Assembly: GCA_020747065.1 (NCBI GenBank)
Contig: JAGMVK010000001.1
Location: 4,030,001 to 4,094,000, forward strand
Direction of reading: 5' to 3'
Source: Cadophora sp. MPI-SDFR-AT-0126
Lineage: Eukaryota > Ascomycota > Leotiomycetes > Helotiales > Ploettnerulaceae
DNA length: 64,000 bases
Shown: piece by piece, positions 24,020-34,400 of the stretch
Numbering within the stretch: position 1 is the stretch's first letter
Layout of the letters: each line of letters starts with the position of its first letter
The notes under the pieces: generated by a model
What the model saw: the letters and a program-made list of their open reading frames with translations, nothing else
Database searches by the model: none
What the model was told of the DNA's origin: nothing
Translations under genes and position numbers: made by a program

Positions 24020-24985
24020 TTATGTTGGGATGAAGTTCTTCGAATCCGACTCTTGCTCAGAGAAGGTTTCGGGAAAAGCAGCGATCCCAGCGATGATTCC
24101 TCCAACCATGAAGACAAGAGAGATGATGGACCAGATGACTCCCCAGCATTGCGAAGATCCTCCGTAGCGTTGAGCGAAGACACTGGCATCTGACTCGTTG
24201 ACCTTTCGTAGGATGAGGTCGTCACACTATCTGCCGTCAGCAGGGGAACTGAAGGAGAGATAAAAGTACTTACAATATCCCAGACGGAATACAGAGCAGA
24301 CATGACGCCGATGAAGAGGACAACAAATCTCAAAGGCTCAGCATGTTTGATGAACCAGCAAGCCACGAGCAATCCAACCGCCAAGAGCACAGTGACAATC
24401 GTAAGCCAATCTCGTCGAGCCCACCAAAGAGTAAGCAAGAAGCAGACACCGAGAACAATACTTGCGACCTTACTAGCGACGATGTTGAAGCCGCAGAAGA
24501 TGAGGAGAGCCCCAATCAGGGATGATCCAAGATATCCAGCTGGAAGCGTAATTGCGCTCATGCCGCCATACATATGGGTCACACCTCCTTCACGAGGGTC
24601 GAGGGAGATAGATTTGACGCGTCCTCCAGTACAACAGGCCGCCAGAGCATGTCCAAATTCGTGGAAAGCAATCACCAGCATCTGGACTCATCAGTACAGC
24701 GGTCAGGTGATTTTGAACAGTCTTGGCACTCACCTTGAAAGGCCAGAGAGACCAACGAATGTATGGAATATTCCAAAGAAGTGCGATGACAACAGTATAT
24801 ACGGCAATAACGCCCAAAGTGACCTTTTGCGTGCTGTTGACTGTCAAGGCACGGCGTTGGAGGTGATGAGCTGAGAGCCTCGCGAGGTCAGGCCCAGCAG
24901 CCCTCACGGCCATCCTGGCATGGCGAAGTCCTCCCGAGAGCGACTCCGAAGTAAAGAGAGTCCGCGCGATTTGTGTAGGAGCCAT
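24020..24985 (-). CDS. M50B-like integral membrane metallopeptidase
   Basis: Three minus-strand exons: 24985-24734, 24681-24274 and 24226-24020; 288 aa. The zinc-binding HExxH is explicit (AFHEFGHALAA), opening the second exon and sitting in a hydrophobic segment as in intramembrane site-2-protease-type enzymes. Several TM helices follow (ITLPAGYLGSSLIGALLIF, VLGVCFLLTLWW, IVTVLLAVGLLVACW), then a conserved-looking SVWDI/VCDDLILRKVNESDA region and a final TM helix. This matches the uncharacterised 'peptidase M50B-like' group. Mitochondrial or ER localisation cannot be settled; the N-terminus is basic and Ala-rich. Confidence 0.82.
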
Positions 24986-25623
24986 AGTCGTGTACTTGAT
25001 GAGAATTGAACGAGTGTGTGAGGAGACAAAATCGCGATGGACGTTGAGTTTAGATATTCTCCCTGACGACCACAGGGCTGACGCGGTTTCAGATTGGAAT
25101 GTTGTTGACGAATTGGCTGCGCCTCACTCGAAAATGGAGATGGTGGCTGGTGATGCTATTTTTAGCCGATAGAGATTTTCGGGAATGCCGACTTCACTTC
25201 ACAATCAAGCCTCACCATCATCATAGAAGAAGAGAAATCGTGATAAAGGTGAGGATACTTGGTGATAATTCGTAAATCAGTCAAAGTACGATTTCGCTGT
25301 TGGACCATTGCGACTGCCCGTAGTTTCCCCAGATTCAGGCTGACAGTGAAATAGGGATCCACGCTAGCCTTCGCTAAGTTCAGGGGCAACAAGAGAGTTC
25401 CTCACAGGACTGAACCTCGGCAACGAGAATATAAGAGACCATTGGGATATTTGCCTCACAATTACATCGTGCATCGTAGGTATCGGAAGCTTTTCGAAAC
25501 CCCATCGAAGCAAGTTCAGTAGTTCAGCGTTTTCATCTTGAAAAGCAACTTAGCGACCACAGAAGAAACAGTCCATCAGCAGGCCATAAATATCCAATGC
25601 TTAATATCTCAACATCCCAACAT
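24986..25623. other. intergenic
   Basis: Promoter of the M50-like gene and 3' flank of the secreted hydrolase. Nothing else supportable. Confidence 0.45.
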
Positions 25624-26543
25624 TCAAACGGGCGTAACGGAGAGTTTGTCCAAATTGGCGGACTCAACTGTCCACCCATCATTCACAGCTCCAGCTCCGG
25701 TGAAGAAGCTTGCCGCAGAAGAATTCCCTCTGAGCAACCAATCGACCCAGTATCCACCAGCAACACCAAATTTACCTCCATTGGCCTGCGTGTAGGTCCC
25801 TCCGTGCCCAACAGGAAGATTCCCTTTCCATTTGGGAACACTTGCTGGTAGTGCTTTGTAGTCACGTTCTCCCTATCACAGTTTTAGACTCCGCACCGGA
25901 CTCGTCGAGGGCTACTGTACATACATTGGCATAGGCAATATCCGACGACCCACCCAAGAAGTAGAATACAGGTTTGTTGATCGACGCAGCAGCCGTTTGA
26001 TTTGTGAGAAAGCCAGAGCTCCAGATACCAATCGACTGAACACGAGAGTCCCAGGACTGAGCATAAGCTTCGATGCCGCCGCAGCTCCATCCAGCAGCGA
26101 TGATACGCGACGCGTCGACGTTCGCGTATGTTCCCGTACCGGCTTTCTTTACAATCCAGTCGATACCTGCTGTCATCTGTGCTGCAGTCGTGCTGCCCTT
26201 TCCATTAGGTGTTCCACCTGCGATGATGAGTATGCCATGGGAGGCGAGTTGGATGGGAAAAGGTTCCACGGCGAGACCGTCAGCCATGCATCCGCCTTCT
26301 CCCCAGACTAGGACGGGAAGTTTGACGCCACCTGGTACAGTCTTTGGAGCGAAGAGAGTGTGGTCGTTGAGAGAGGTGTCTGTGGTGTATGCCTTTCGAG
26401 GTGTTAGTGTTGTTAATGAATCAGGAAGGTAGGCATACGGCTGGTGCATAAGGACCAGTTCCACCGCTTGTTGACTGTCTTTCTATGACCAGGGAAGACG
26501 CTCTGGAGATAGATGCCAAAAGAGCAAGTAAGATGAGCTTCAT
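25624..26543 (-). CDS. Secreted alpha/beta-hydrolase (chlorophyllase/PET-hydrolase-like fold)
   Basis: Three minus-strand exons: 26543-26439, 26392-25925 and 25872-25624; 273 aa. Signal peptide MKLILLALLASISRASS. The hydrolase core has the oxyanion strand LPVLVWGEGGCM, the nucleophile elbow GWSCGG (GxSxG) and the strand VFYFLGGSSDIAY bearing a candidate acid residue. A candidate catalytic His lies in PVGHGGTY. This is a family of fungal secreted esterase/lipase-like proteins with no tested substrate I can name. TACCCCGC lies 101 bp upstream of the ATG (26644-26651). Confidence 0.85.
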
Positions 26544-27436
26544 GCTGGTAATTTCTGGAAATTTTCCTCTCGTCGATTGATGATTCCAGATTCCAAGTGT
26601 GATTTGCTCACTTCTTATACCTACCACAATTCAGTCCCAAATCTACCCCGCTACAATTGAGCAAATCTGATGTTTAGCATGATCTCAACACCAGATTCAA
26701 TTTTCAATCGAGCCGTGAATAAGTCTCTGGGCCTGTCGTCACCCCTTTTGACTTGTGAGCAAATTGTAAATCAGAGCAAACAGGAAAGTAGAAATAATTG
26801 TCTTCGGATGTGTAGAACGGCAATGCAAGACCACTGGTCTCTATCATTTGATTGGCTGCTCTTGTTAGTAGTATCCTGCTCGAGGGACAATCCCCTCAGT
26901 TGATATTGGCACTGATATCGGGAACGGTATTCGGCAGACAAGGCATCCATATTATCGCTTTAAGTGCGACGTAAGAGACGTGGCAAGAGTCCGTTACCTG
27001 GATCTTGGGGAGCATACATTTCAGGCTGATAGATGATACACTTCCAAGCGAGCTTCTGGGGAACAAACCCAGATTAGCGAGGCAAGATCTGGCTGAGTAA
27101 TTGCGAGCTAATCAGTCTCATGGGCATGTCTTACATACCCATCGGCTTTGTTGACAGTGATGCTCGGGCTGAACCTCGTCTAACTGGGGTCTTTGCGATA
27201 GTGTAGTGAAAGTCTGGGCAGCAGCATTGCCACAAGAAGGACATACAGAATATACCTTTACGTAGGGTGGGTATTGATGCTACAAGATTTAATCGCTAGG
27301 AATTGAAGCCGAGGCGAAAACAACTTTGGAAATTAGAGGAAGAATTAAATATGTTATAGACAGCTTTCTGCGGGCGATACATTGCCATTTTCCAGACGGC
27401 TTCATTTTCTGTAATTCCCAACCAACACATCCTAAC
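26544..27436. other. intergenic, hydrolase promoter
   Basis: No gene supported in 0.9 kb apart from the TACCCCGC element near 26644. Confidence 0.45.
26644..26651 (+). promoter_or_regulatory. TACCCCGC motif upstream of secreted hydrolase
   Basis: TACCCCGC within TCCCAAATCTACCCCGCTAC, about 100 bp upstream of the start at 26543. The flank resembles the CMD1 promoter element at 41001-41018 (TCCCCAAATTTACCCCGC). Confidence 0.55.
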
Positions 27437-28027
27437 CTACCCCTCTACTCTCAGTTTCAAATCCCTCCCTTGATTCTCGAATTGCGTCTGAAGTCTATCC
27501 TTCAGCACAGCCACTATCACCGCGCCAGCTCCATAATAAGTCTCCCAGCTCACATACTCAGTCATCCCCCCACCAAGATTTCTCAAAAGACTGATATGCT
27601 CCGCCTGCAAACCCGCCAAACCCAATCCAACATCTGTAAGCCAACCCACGAAAGGTGTCTGATAGACTGGCTCCAGATACGAAATGCTCTCCTGCGATGT
27701 ACTGTTTAGTACTGGTATCAGGCCATACGTGTGAAGTGTCATTGGCATCCCGATATAGACGTCTTTGGCAGAAGTGACGTTTGAGGGTACGTCGACATCG
27801 TAAACGAATGTGTTCCACTCATGATAGCGTGGGAAGTCGAGGAGGACGTCGTATATTGTGGATTCTGTGCCACGGATAGAGGTTTGCGCGCAAACGGTAA
27901 ATACTGCTCCTTCCGTCCCGTATTTTGGAGTCGGCATTATGGCTCCATTGGGGGCGCAATTGAGAGAGAGACCGGGTATGATGCCGGCAGTGGCCAGAGG
28001 AGGTAATAAGAAGTGTAAGAGGTGCAT
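27437..28027 (-). CDS. Small secreted SRPBCC-like (START/polyketide-cyclase-like) protein
   Basis: Single exon, 196 aa. An N-terminal hydrophobic segment (MHLLHFLLPPLATAGIIPG) looks like a signal peptide. The body has the pattern of the SRPBCC helix-grip fold: ESTIYDVLLDFPRYHEWNTFV (the D-F-x-x-Y-x-x-W motif), a beta-rich middle, then the long C-terminal helix (GAGAVIVAVLKDRLQTQFENQGRDL). This fold binds hydrophobic ligands or catalyses cyclisations. No homologue of known function is recognised. TACCCCGG lies at 28188-28195, about 160 bp upstream. Confidence 0.72.
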   Translation of the reverse strand: MHLLHFLLPPLATAGIIPGLSLNCAPNGAIMPTPKYGTEGAVFTVCAQTSIRGTESTIYDVLLDFPRYHEWNTFVYDVDVPSNVTSAKDVYIGMPMTLHTYGLIPVLNSTSQESISYLEPVYQTPFVGWLTDVGLGLAGLQAEHISLLRNLGGGMTEYVSWETYYGAGAVIVAVLKDRLQTQFENQGRDLKLRVEG

Positions 28028-29034
28028 GGTCTTTTGCAGTTAATGCAGTCCTTAAAGTTGATTAAGATGCAGTGCGACGTCCTGAAATACAGCATCAACA
28101 GATACTTGCCGGACCGGTGGCCATTATGTATCTCAGAGTCCTGGAAGTCGCTTGAGCATGCCGAGGTGGCACCAGCAAGCAAGTCGTTACCCCGGAAATT
28201 GAAATGCAGGTGCCTCCCTTTGAGGAATCGAAGACGCCGATCTGTGTTACCATTGCACAGCTAGCCATTTCCCCCATCACCTCTTATTTCCTCAGATCGT
28301 GAATCGTTCCCTCGCGAGAAGTTTCGCTTACACAAGACACACAAATCTTAATGGAATAAACGTTCAAGTCAGATTTGAAACACTCGACATGAGTGATAGA
28401 AGTGGAAAAAAAATTCGAAGCTGGATGTGATGTGCAGGGAATAGTAGTGTCCGACGCTAAGACTCCTCCTTTTGCAGCCTCGGCAGTGGAGTGGGCACTC
28501 GCGCATCTGAACGCCTGCATTTATCGGTTCCTGCTCCTCCGCATCTCTTTCTAGCGATTGATCTGTACAGTCTCTACTGCTTATAGGAACATAGGAACTG
28601 TAGTGCAGCTGCGATGTCACCCGATGTGTTCCTCGTCGCCCAAACTTGGCAGGGAATTTTTTTAACACAAAGGGATGCATGTGAAGAACCATCCAAACTC
28701 CGCGCTACACAACCTACACTACACTATTGTGATAACACACGCCAATAGTGCCGAGCTTTCATACCTGATTTCCGCAAGGTGGCATTGATTTCCCTTACTC
28801 AGATACAACGTTACCGCACTCCACGCCCTAACTTCGCGGTTTCCAGAGGCAACTTTCAGCTGGACAAGGGACGGTCGTGGCCTGAAAACCTTCGAACCTC
28901 ATTGAAGACCATTTATTCTACTTTGTTACCCTCAGATTGTCTTTGATCTGGTTTCTAGAATCGATACCCTGTCGCTGAAGCAGGTGAGCAAGACTCCATT
29001 GAATGCTCCGAATGCAGTGTTCTCCTACCAAAGT

Positions 29035-29223
29035 ATGGCTGAGGAGAGTGCAAGTGGACATTCATCATCAGATGGAGGTAGCCTTCTAGCTAAAGCCCAA
29101 GCTATGGCTAGACCCGAGGAATTATCTGGTCAGCCATCCGAACGTTCCCCTGAGTCCTTGAGAGCCGACCCCCTTGCTCCTAGGGCCAACGAGGTGAGCA
29201 ATATAAAGCAAATAACCGGCTAG
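29035..29223 (+). CDS. doubtful small ORF, hypothetical
   Basis: Begins MAEESASGHSSSDGG and is rich in S, E, A and P, like a disordered fungal leader; 62 codons from an internal ATG. No domain, no downstream exon found. It could be an isolated exon, a relic or noise. Confidence 0.15.
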   Translation: MAEESASGHSSSDGGSLLAKAQAMARPEELSGQPSERSPESLRADPLAPRANEVSNIKQITG

Positions 29224-29738
29224 AAAGAAAATACAGAACAACTCCTTTCGAAAATCCAGCATCACTTATAAAGTCTCCAATCTTGGGACCCAAGGAAGTG
29301 CATATCAACGCACACAGGAATAAGGTTTCTGAGGGGAATGATCTCACGTACGATCAGACAACACAGAGCAAGCCGGTTGCAATCCTTGGAGAGGTTATTG
29401 ATTCCAAGATCGTGATAGTGCGACGGCGAAAAGAGGGGAGCTGAGCTCGTGCTCGTGCCATCCTCTAGCGGAATGATGATCGCCGTCACAACAGTCAAGA
29501 AGATCCAGAGAGGCGGATTGTGTGTTCTGGCTTTAAACTGGTTGCGCCGTCAAGTCGTTCAGGTATAGCATGGTCACTAATCCAGATGTCATACCGCGAC
29601 TTCTTGCGCGATGTTATATGAGCAATAGCTTACTCGGGGGAATCACCCAGTTCTGAGTAGTATTATACCCGTGAGATGCGCCGAACGTGCACTTTCATCA
29701 CATGTGCAGTCGTGCTTAAATTTATTTATTGATTTTTA

Positions 29739-29741
<3 letters not shown>

Positions 29742-29769
<28 letters not shown>
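29742..29769 (+). repeat. 28-base poly-T tract
   Basis: Uninterrupted run of 28 T on the plus strand, i.e. poly-A on the minus strand, inside a gene-poor stretch. Could be a retroposed poly-A tail or simple homopolymer expansion; no element body recognised. Confidence 0.9.
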
Positions 29770-30540
29770 GGGAAATACCATGGAGTGGGAGTGGTGTTAT
29801 TTGTGGTTGGTACCACTTCTTTTAACAGAGGATTTATATACTCCACAGATCGGTATGTGCATATATGCGATGAAGTTGACTTTGTGAAGGCGAGGCTCTG
29901 CTAGTCGTTTGGCGCAACTCTCTGATCCATGCGGAATCCGAGGCGGAGCCAGGATAGTATCTTTGCTTAAATATGAGATGAGGAAAGTATAACCAAGCTC
30001 TAGTGGAGCTAAAACTAGCTGCCATCAAGCGCTAAAATGGCCTCTCAATGTATACTCAAGCAGAGCCCTAGCGCCGTCCACTTTTACTCACTGCTTGCTC
30101 ACCCGCTTCTTACTAGTAAAGTAGCTATGCTTATCTTTCAGAACAGAAACAGATTTCGTGCAGGTGAAATTCACACCTAAAAAGCTAGCTTTTATGTCAT
30201 ATCTCGTACTCGTGCTTGTTTCCCCAGTCAGCTATTATACGATGGTGATCTTGAAGACGTCCTCGATGTGAACGAGGATTCCGTTAAGATTTAAAAAGAC
30301 AAAAGAGATTGCGCCTTTCTTGAAGCGCCATTTAAGGCGAATGGAAATTTCATGGCGCGGTCGCCAATGAGACAGTGATGTATAAGCTTGTATTGACAAG
30401 GCTTCACGAGCCTTTTATCTGGGCTGTTTGCATGCAGTAGTGGAACTCAAGCATGTCAAAATAGATATTTCGCTAGCATTCCAGAATCCAGAATCCCTAC
30501 ACTAGGAAAGCCTCCACCCATGTCTAGTCCGAAGTGGAGT

Positions 30541-30549
30541 GCGGGGAAA
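30541..30549 (-). promoter_or_regulatory. GCGGGGAAA element upstream of secretory lipase
   Basis: Reverse complement TTTCCCCGC, similar to the element before the cluster transcription factor (39907-39920). It lies about 275-283 bp upstream of the lipase start. Functional relevance is speculative. Confidence 0.3.
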
Positions 30550-30823
30550 CCATGCCCTTCGCCCTGCACAGGTTTCCAGATTTGGGACCAGCTTATGCAT
30601 AAGTTCTTCTCCCTATGGCTAAAGTAGTCGATATCTTGACATGACAGACGCCTCGGCTTCGCTAGACCATAAATCACAAATTCTCCAGCTCGTGAGGATC
30701 CGCGGCTCCTCCAAATCATGAAAATGGTATTTTCATGTGATCCTACGCAGACAGAGCCATATATCTACTGCTTCCTGGTGAGAGTTACAGGATCCCATTC
30801 CTACAATCACCAGACGATTGACA

Positions 30824-32313
30824 ATGTTTTTCAGCAAATTGGTGCAGGTGGTTTCCCTGCTGGCCCTGGGCCTCCCGGTAGCTCGAGGCGTGTTGATTCC
30901 AAGCATAGATCCATTCTACCGACCGCCAGCAGGTTTCGAGTCGAAAGCGCCCGGTACAATCCTCGGAATCCGCTCCATCATCCCCTCCTTCTTAGGTCTG
31001 ATTCCGGATCTCGGTGTACAGGCATATCAGCTGCTCTACCGTACAACCGCCATCAACGGCTCAGCCATTGCTGGCGTCACAACTGTTTTCAAGCCCCTTA
31101 TTGCGCATACGGATCGCTTCGTTTCATTCCATACGGCTTACGATGGCTCGGCAACGATTTGTAATCCTAGTTACAGCTACCAACTAGGCGCTCTTCAAAT
31201 TAATCTTATTTCATCCGTGGAGATGTTGTTACTCCAAGCCTTTCTACTCGAGGGATACATTGTTTCTTCACCAGATTATGAAGGACCCGATGCTGCTTTC
31301 ATTGCAGGCCGTCTAGAGGGCATGGTCGCGTTGGATAGCATGCGTGCGGTTGCCAACTTCCGGAAAACTTTAGGCCTGTCGACCAAAACTGTGAGTTTGA
31401 GTTTCCCATTTTGATGCCGCACTTCCCATATGAACTGTTGCATCATTACACGGTCTTAATTTTTCGTGGATACAGTACTGACCTGAGACTCTTCAAGCCC
31501 AAGATTGTCGGCTATGGCTACTCGGGTGGCTCCGCGGCGACAGGCTGGGCAGCTTCACTACATCAGGCATACGCATCCGAGCTGCAAGTCAAGGGCTGGG
31601 CACAGGGTGGCACTGTTGCTAACATTACCGGCACAATCATCTTCCAAGATAAGACACTGTTTGCTGGCTTCTTACCAGCGGGCATTGCTGGTCTCATCAA
31701 GCCCAGTGCCTACGGTGCACAACTTCAACCCATACTTCAGAGAATCGGAACGCCGTATGGAAAAAAGATCGTTCAGATAGCGAGCACTGTTTGTGGTGTT
31801 GAGGATCTTTTTGTCTTTGCCGGAGGATCGATCTTATCCACAGACTTCCAAACGCTAGGGCCTGATTTTCTCTACGAGTCAACAATTGCAGGTGTGTTGG
31901 AGCAGAACAAAATGGGTCTTTATGCGAATGAAACTCCGACTGCACCGGTATACATGTTCCACGCTTCGAAGGACGAGATCATCCCCTACTCAGATGCCTC
32001 GACGCTCAATAGCGCATGGTGCAACGATGGTGCGAGTGTGAACTTTGTGACCTACGGAAGTGGCGGACATCTTACCACAGAGATTGTTGGATTTATCGAT
32101 GCATTCAAATTTGTTCAGTCGGCATTTGCGGGTACTGTTGCTCCCGGTTGCATGAGCTCAACTGTTCTTTCTAGCAAGCTGGACCCTCTTGCGCTTGGTT
32201 TAAATCTTGAGCCGGTTTTGATCGGACTTGTCAATGCCCTTTTGGTACTTGGCGATGGGGACAGTAATGTAAAGAGCAATCTGTCCACGCTTAATCAAAC
32301 GGTGCCTAGTTAG
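30824..32313 (+). CDS. Secretory lipase (LIP family)
   Basis: Two exons: 30824-31390 and 31498-32313, joined over a 107 bp intron with a TACTGAC branch site; 460 aa. N-terminal signal peptide (MFFSKLVQVVSLLALGLPVARG). The LIP-family order is clear: YQLLYRTT, EGYIVSSPDYEGPDAAF, then the nucleophile elbow GYSGGS with ATGWAA, and the C-terminal acid/His region FHASKDEIIPY...GGHLTTE. Family members are secreted triacylglycerol lipases, e.g. in Candida. The ATG at 30824 is the first that gives a clean signal peptide. Certain for family. Confidence 0.92.
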
Positions 32314-32702
32314 ATATCGGTAACTTTTCCGCAGAAATGATTGGATTACTCAAGTTTCATAAGGCTTTTCAATGCATGTCCGCTTTTCCGGGCTGTTATC
32401 TACGAGTTTGATGAGTTTAGAGCGCAGTTTTTCTCCGATGAGTCGGACTGGCGCCAATCTTTCTCAGTAGTGGTGGTAAGAACCCTCTGTGGCTCGTGAC
32501 TCGCCTACAAAACTTATATAAGACGTTCAAGAGAAGACAGATAAAATAACCTGAATTAAAGAATAAAGTAAATCCAGAAATGGTCCGAGATCACTAAATT
32601 CTGTACGAACATGCCAAAACTTGAGCGAAGCTGCGCAAGAAAATGCTCAACCGTGAGACCAAAATATATATGCATGTAAAGCTAAGTTACTCTCCCACCC
32701 CC
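32314..32702. other. intergenic between convergent lipase and dehydrogenase
   Basis: About 390 bp of convergent 3' flanks; nothing else seen. Confidence 0.45.
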
Positions 32703-33841
32703 TTATCTCCTCTCACTCTCGTTCAACCACTTGTAAACAACCCTAGCATCCTTCCCCTTATACCTCTCATCCTCCCCCGCCTCCCTAAACGCCTCCAGCG
32801 TCGGCCTATCCAGCACCGTCCTCGCCCCTACCATCTCCGCAAGCTCACTCCCCATCTCCAACACCTTCGCACAGAGCTCTAGTCTAAACCCGCCCTCATA
32901 GCCCCTGGAACTAGGCACATTGGCCTGCACACCCGGAACGGGGTTACTATGGCTCGTGACCCAGCATTGGCCGCCTGACACGTTGATCACGTCTGTGAGG
33001 AGCTTAACGTCTAATCCCATCTTTGTGCCAATATTGAGAGCTTCGGAGGCGGCGAGTGAGGTTATGGCCGAGAGGTAGTTGTTGATTACTTTGAAGGCTG
33101 TGCCGGCTCCTACCTCCCCACAGTGAAACACACTCTCCTTCTTGCCCATATACGCAAGCACCTCTTTCGCCTTCTCAAACGAGGCGGAGTCATTCGCTCC
33201 AACCATGAATGTCAAGGTCCCAGCTTCAGCACCCATTGGTCCGCCTGATACGGGTGCGTCGACGAAAGATAGTGCCGCATTCGGAGGGAGAGATGATCGT
33301 ATTGTATCGACGGCTTTGGCGACGGACAGGATTGTCGCTGTCTCGATGGTGCCGCATTCCATTATCAATTTCTGAGATGGAGAGGTCTTGGCTGCTGCTT
33401 CTGCACCTCCTACAATACCAGTTTGTGGATCCAGATATACAGCTTTTACGGCGGGCGAGTTGGGAAGCATGGTTATGACGAGATCCTACACATGATCAGC
33501 ACTTTCCGAACATGCCGTCTAGCACCTGATGATTTGGCAAGCTTGCTTACAGACTGTGCAACCGCCTCTTTCCCCGTCTCGATGATTCTCACGGGGCCTT
33601 TGCCTTCGGTCTGTTTGTGAAATCGAGCAAGTGCTTCTTTGTTGACATCGCAGATCAGAAGGGTGTATTCCGAACTCAGTCCGTTGCGCAGATTAACGGC
33701 CATTGGGTAACCCATCACTCCCAAGCCTGAATATTGTCAGCTGTATTCAAGAATCTTTTGACTACTGAAATTATACAACCACTCGATGATTATTATTGAG
33801 TACTCACCTATGAAGGCCACTGTTTTCGCAGGTGACGACAT
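32703..33841 (-). CDS. Beta-hydroxyacid dehydrogenase (HIBADH/6PGDH family), cluster copy 1
   Basis: Three minus-strand exons: 33841-33808, 33726-33551 and 33485-32703; 330 aa. N-terminal NAD(P) motif GLGVMGYPMAVNL, then LVITMLPNS, the substrate motif FVDAPVSGGPMGAEAGTL, and the catalytic Lys in GAGTAFKVINNYLS. Family enzymes oxidise 3-hydroxyisobutyrate, tartronate semialdehyde-type or related beta-hydroxyacids. Its paralogue lies at 41255-42293 (shared NNYLS, NPVPGV and RVVY blocks). Paired motifs TACCCCGC (34027) and GCGGGGTC (34051) lie 186-217 bp upstream. Role in the cluster: presumably oxidation of a hydroxyacid freed by the lactonases. Confidence 0.9.
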
Positions 33842-34400
33842 GTTTCTCTATGCTCTTGAAATTCGCTAATGCTCCTTGAAGAGAATAAAGGCAATTGAAG
33901 ATCTACAAATCCAAAATCTTTCGTGTCCTGTATCCAAAGAAATTCCTCTTGAAAGCTAATGGAGGTATTGGAGTGAGCGCATGTGGGGTTCTTGTCAATT
34001 GAAAATGATCGGAATGGTGATGCCGTTACCCCGCATTGGAGTTGGAGATGGCGGGGTCGAAGCTTCCGCCAGCCTTTTCCCATGGGAGATCTGGCGTCAC
34101 TCAGAAGAACTAGACGAACTCAATTCAGAAATCTGTTTGAGGCTCACCATATGCACGTGCTCAAACTGTCATGTTCCACTCAGGGTCTGAGCCTCGAGTA
34201 GATAGAATTAGATTACTCAGGAGCTCTAATCTGACTGTAGTGAGCTTGGGAATATTCAAGCTCACTAAGGCTTACCGAGAACGTCTCGCTTGCCCGGGTA
34301 ACAGTAAACAGGACATAAAAGAGTACATCAGTGTTCTCGACATGATTCCATATCTACATATCTGAATTCCTTTACTAATGTTTAACAAGATTGTCAGCCA
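33842..34400. other. intergenic with paired cluster motif
   Basis: Promoter of the dehydrogenase and 3' flank of lactonase 1. Carries the inverted motif pair at 34027-34058. No gene supported. Confidence 0.5.
34027..34058. promoter_or_regulatory. inverted motif pair TACCCCGC-N16-GCGGGGTC
   Basis: TACCCCGC at 34027-34034 and GCGGGGTC at 34051-34058, a 24 bp period, about 190-220 bp upstream of the dehydrogenase start. Proposed operator of the cluster regulator; GCGGGG also satisfies the general CreA consensus SYGGRG. Confidence 0.6.

Larger units (their letters stand above)
28028..30823. other. gene-poor 2.8 kb region
   Basis: No gene is firmly supported. It contains a 28-base T run (29742-29769), an AT-rich flank, a weak 79-codon open frame (28984-29223) and a weak minus-strand frame (30456-30719). 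Possibly a decayed insertion; no terminal repeats or transposase-like protein recognised. GCGGGGAAA at 30541-30549 lies about 280 bp before the lipase. Confidence 0.45.

Noticed and set aside
28984..29223. Possible exon of a disordered protein
   Set aside because: Kept only as a very low-confidence feature; no adjacent exon with matching phase was found.
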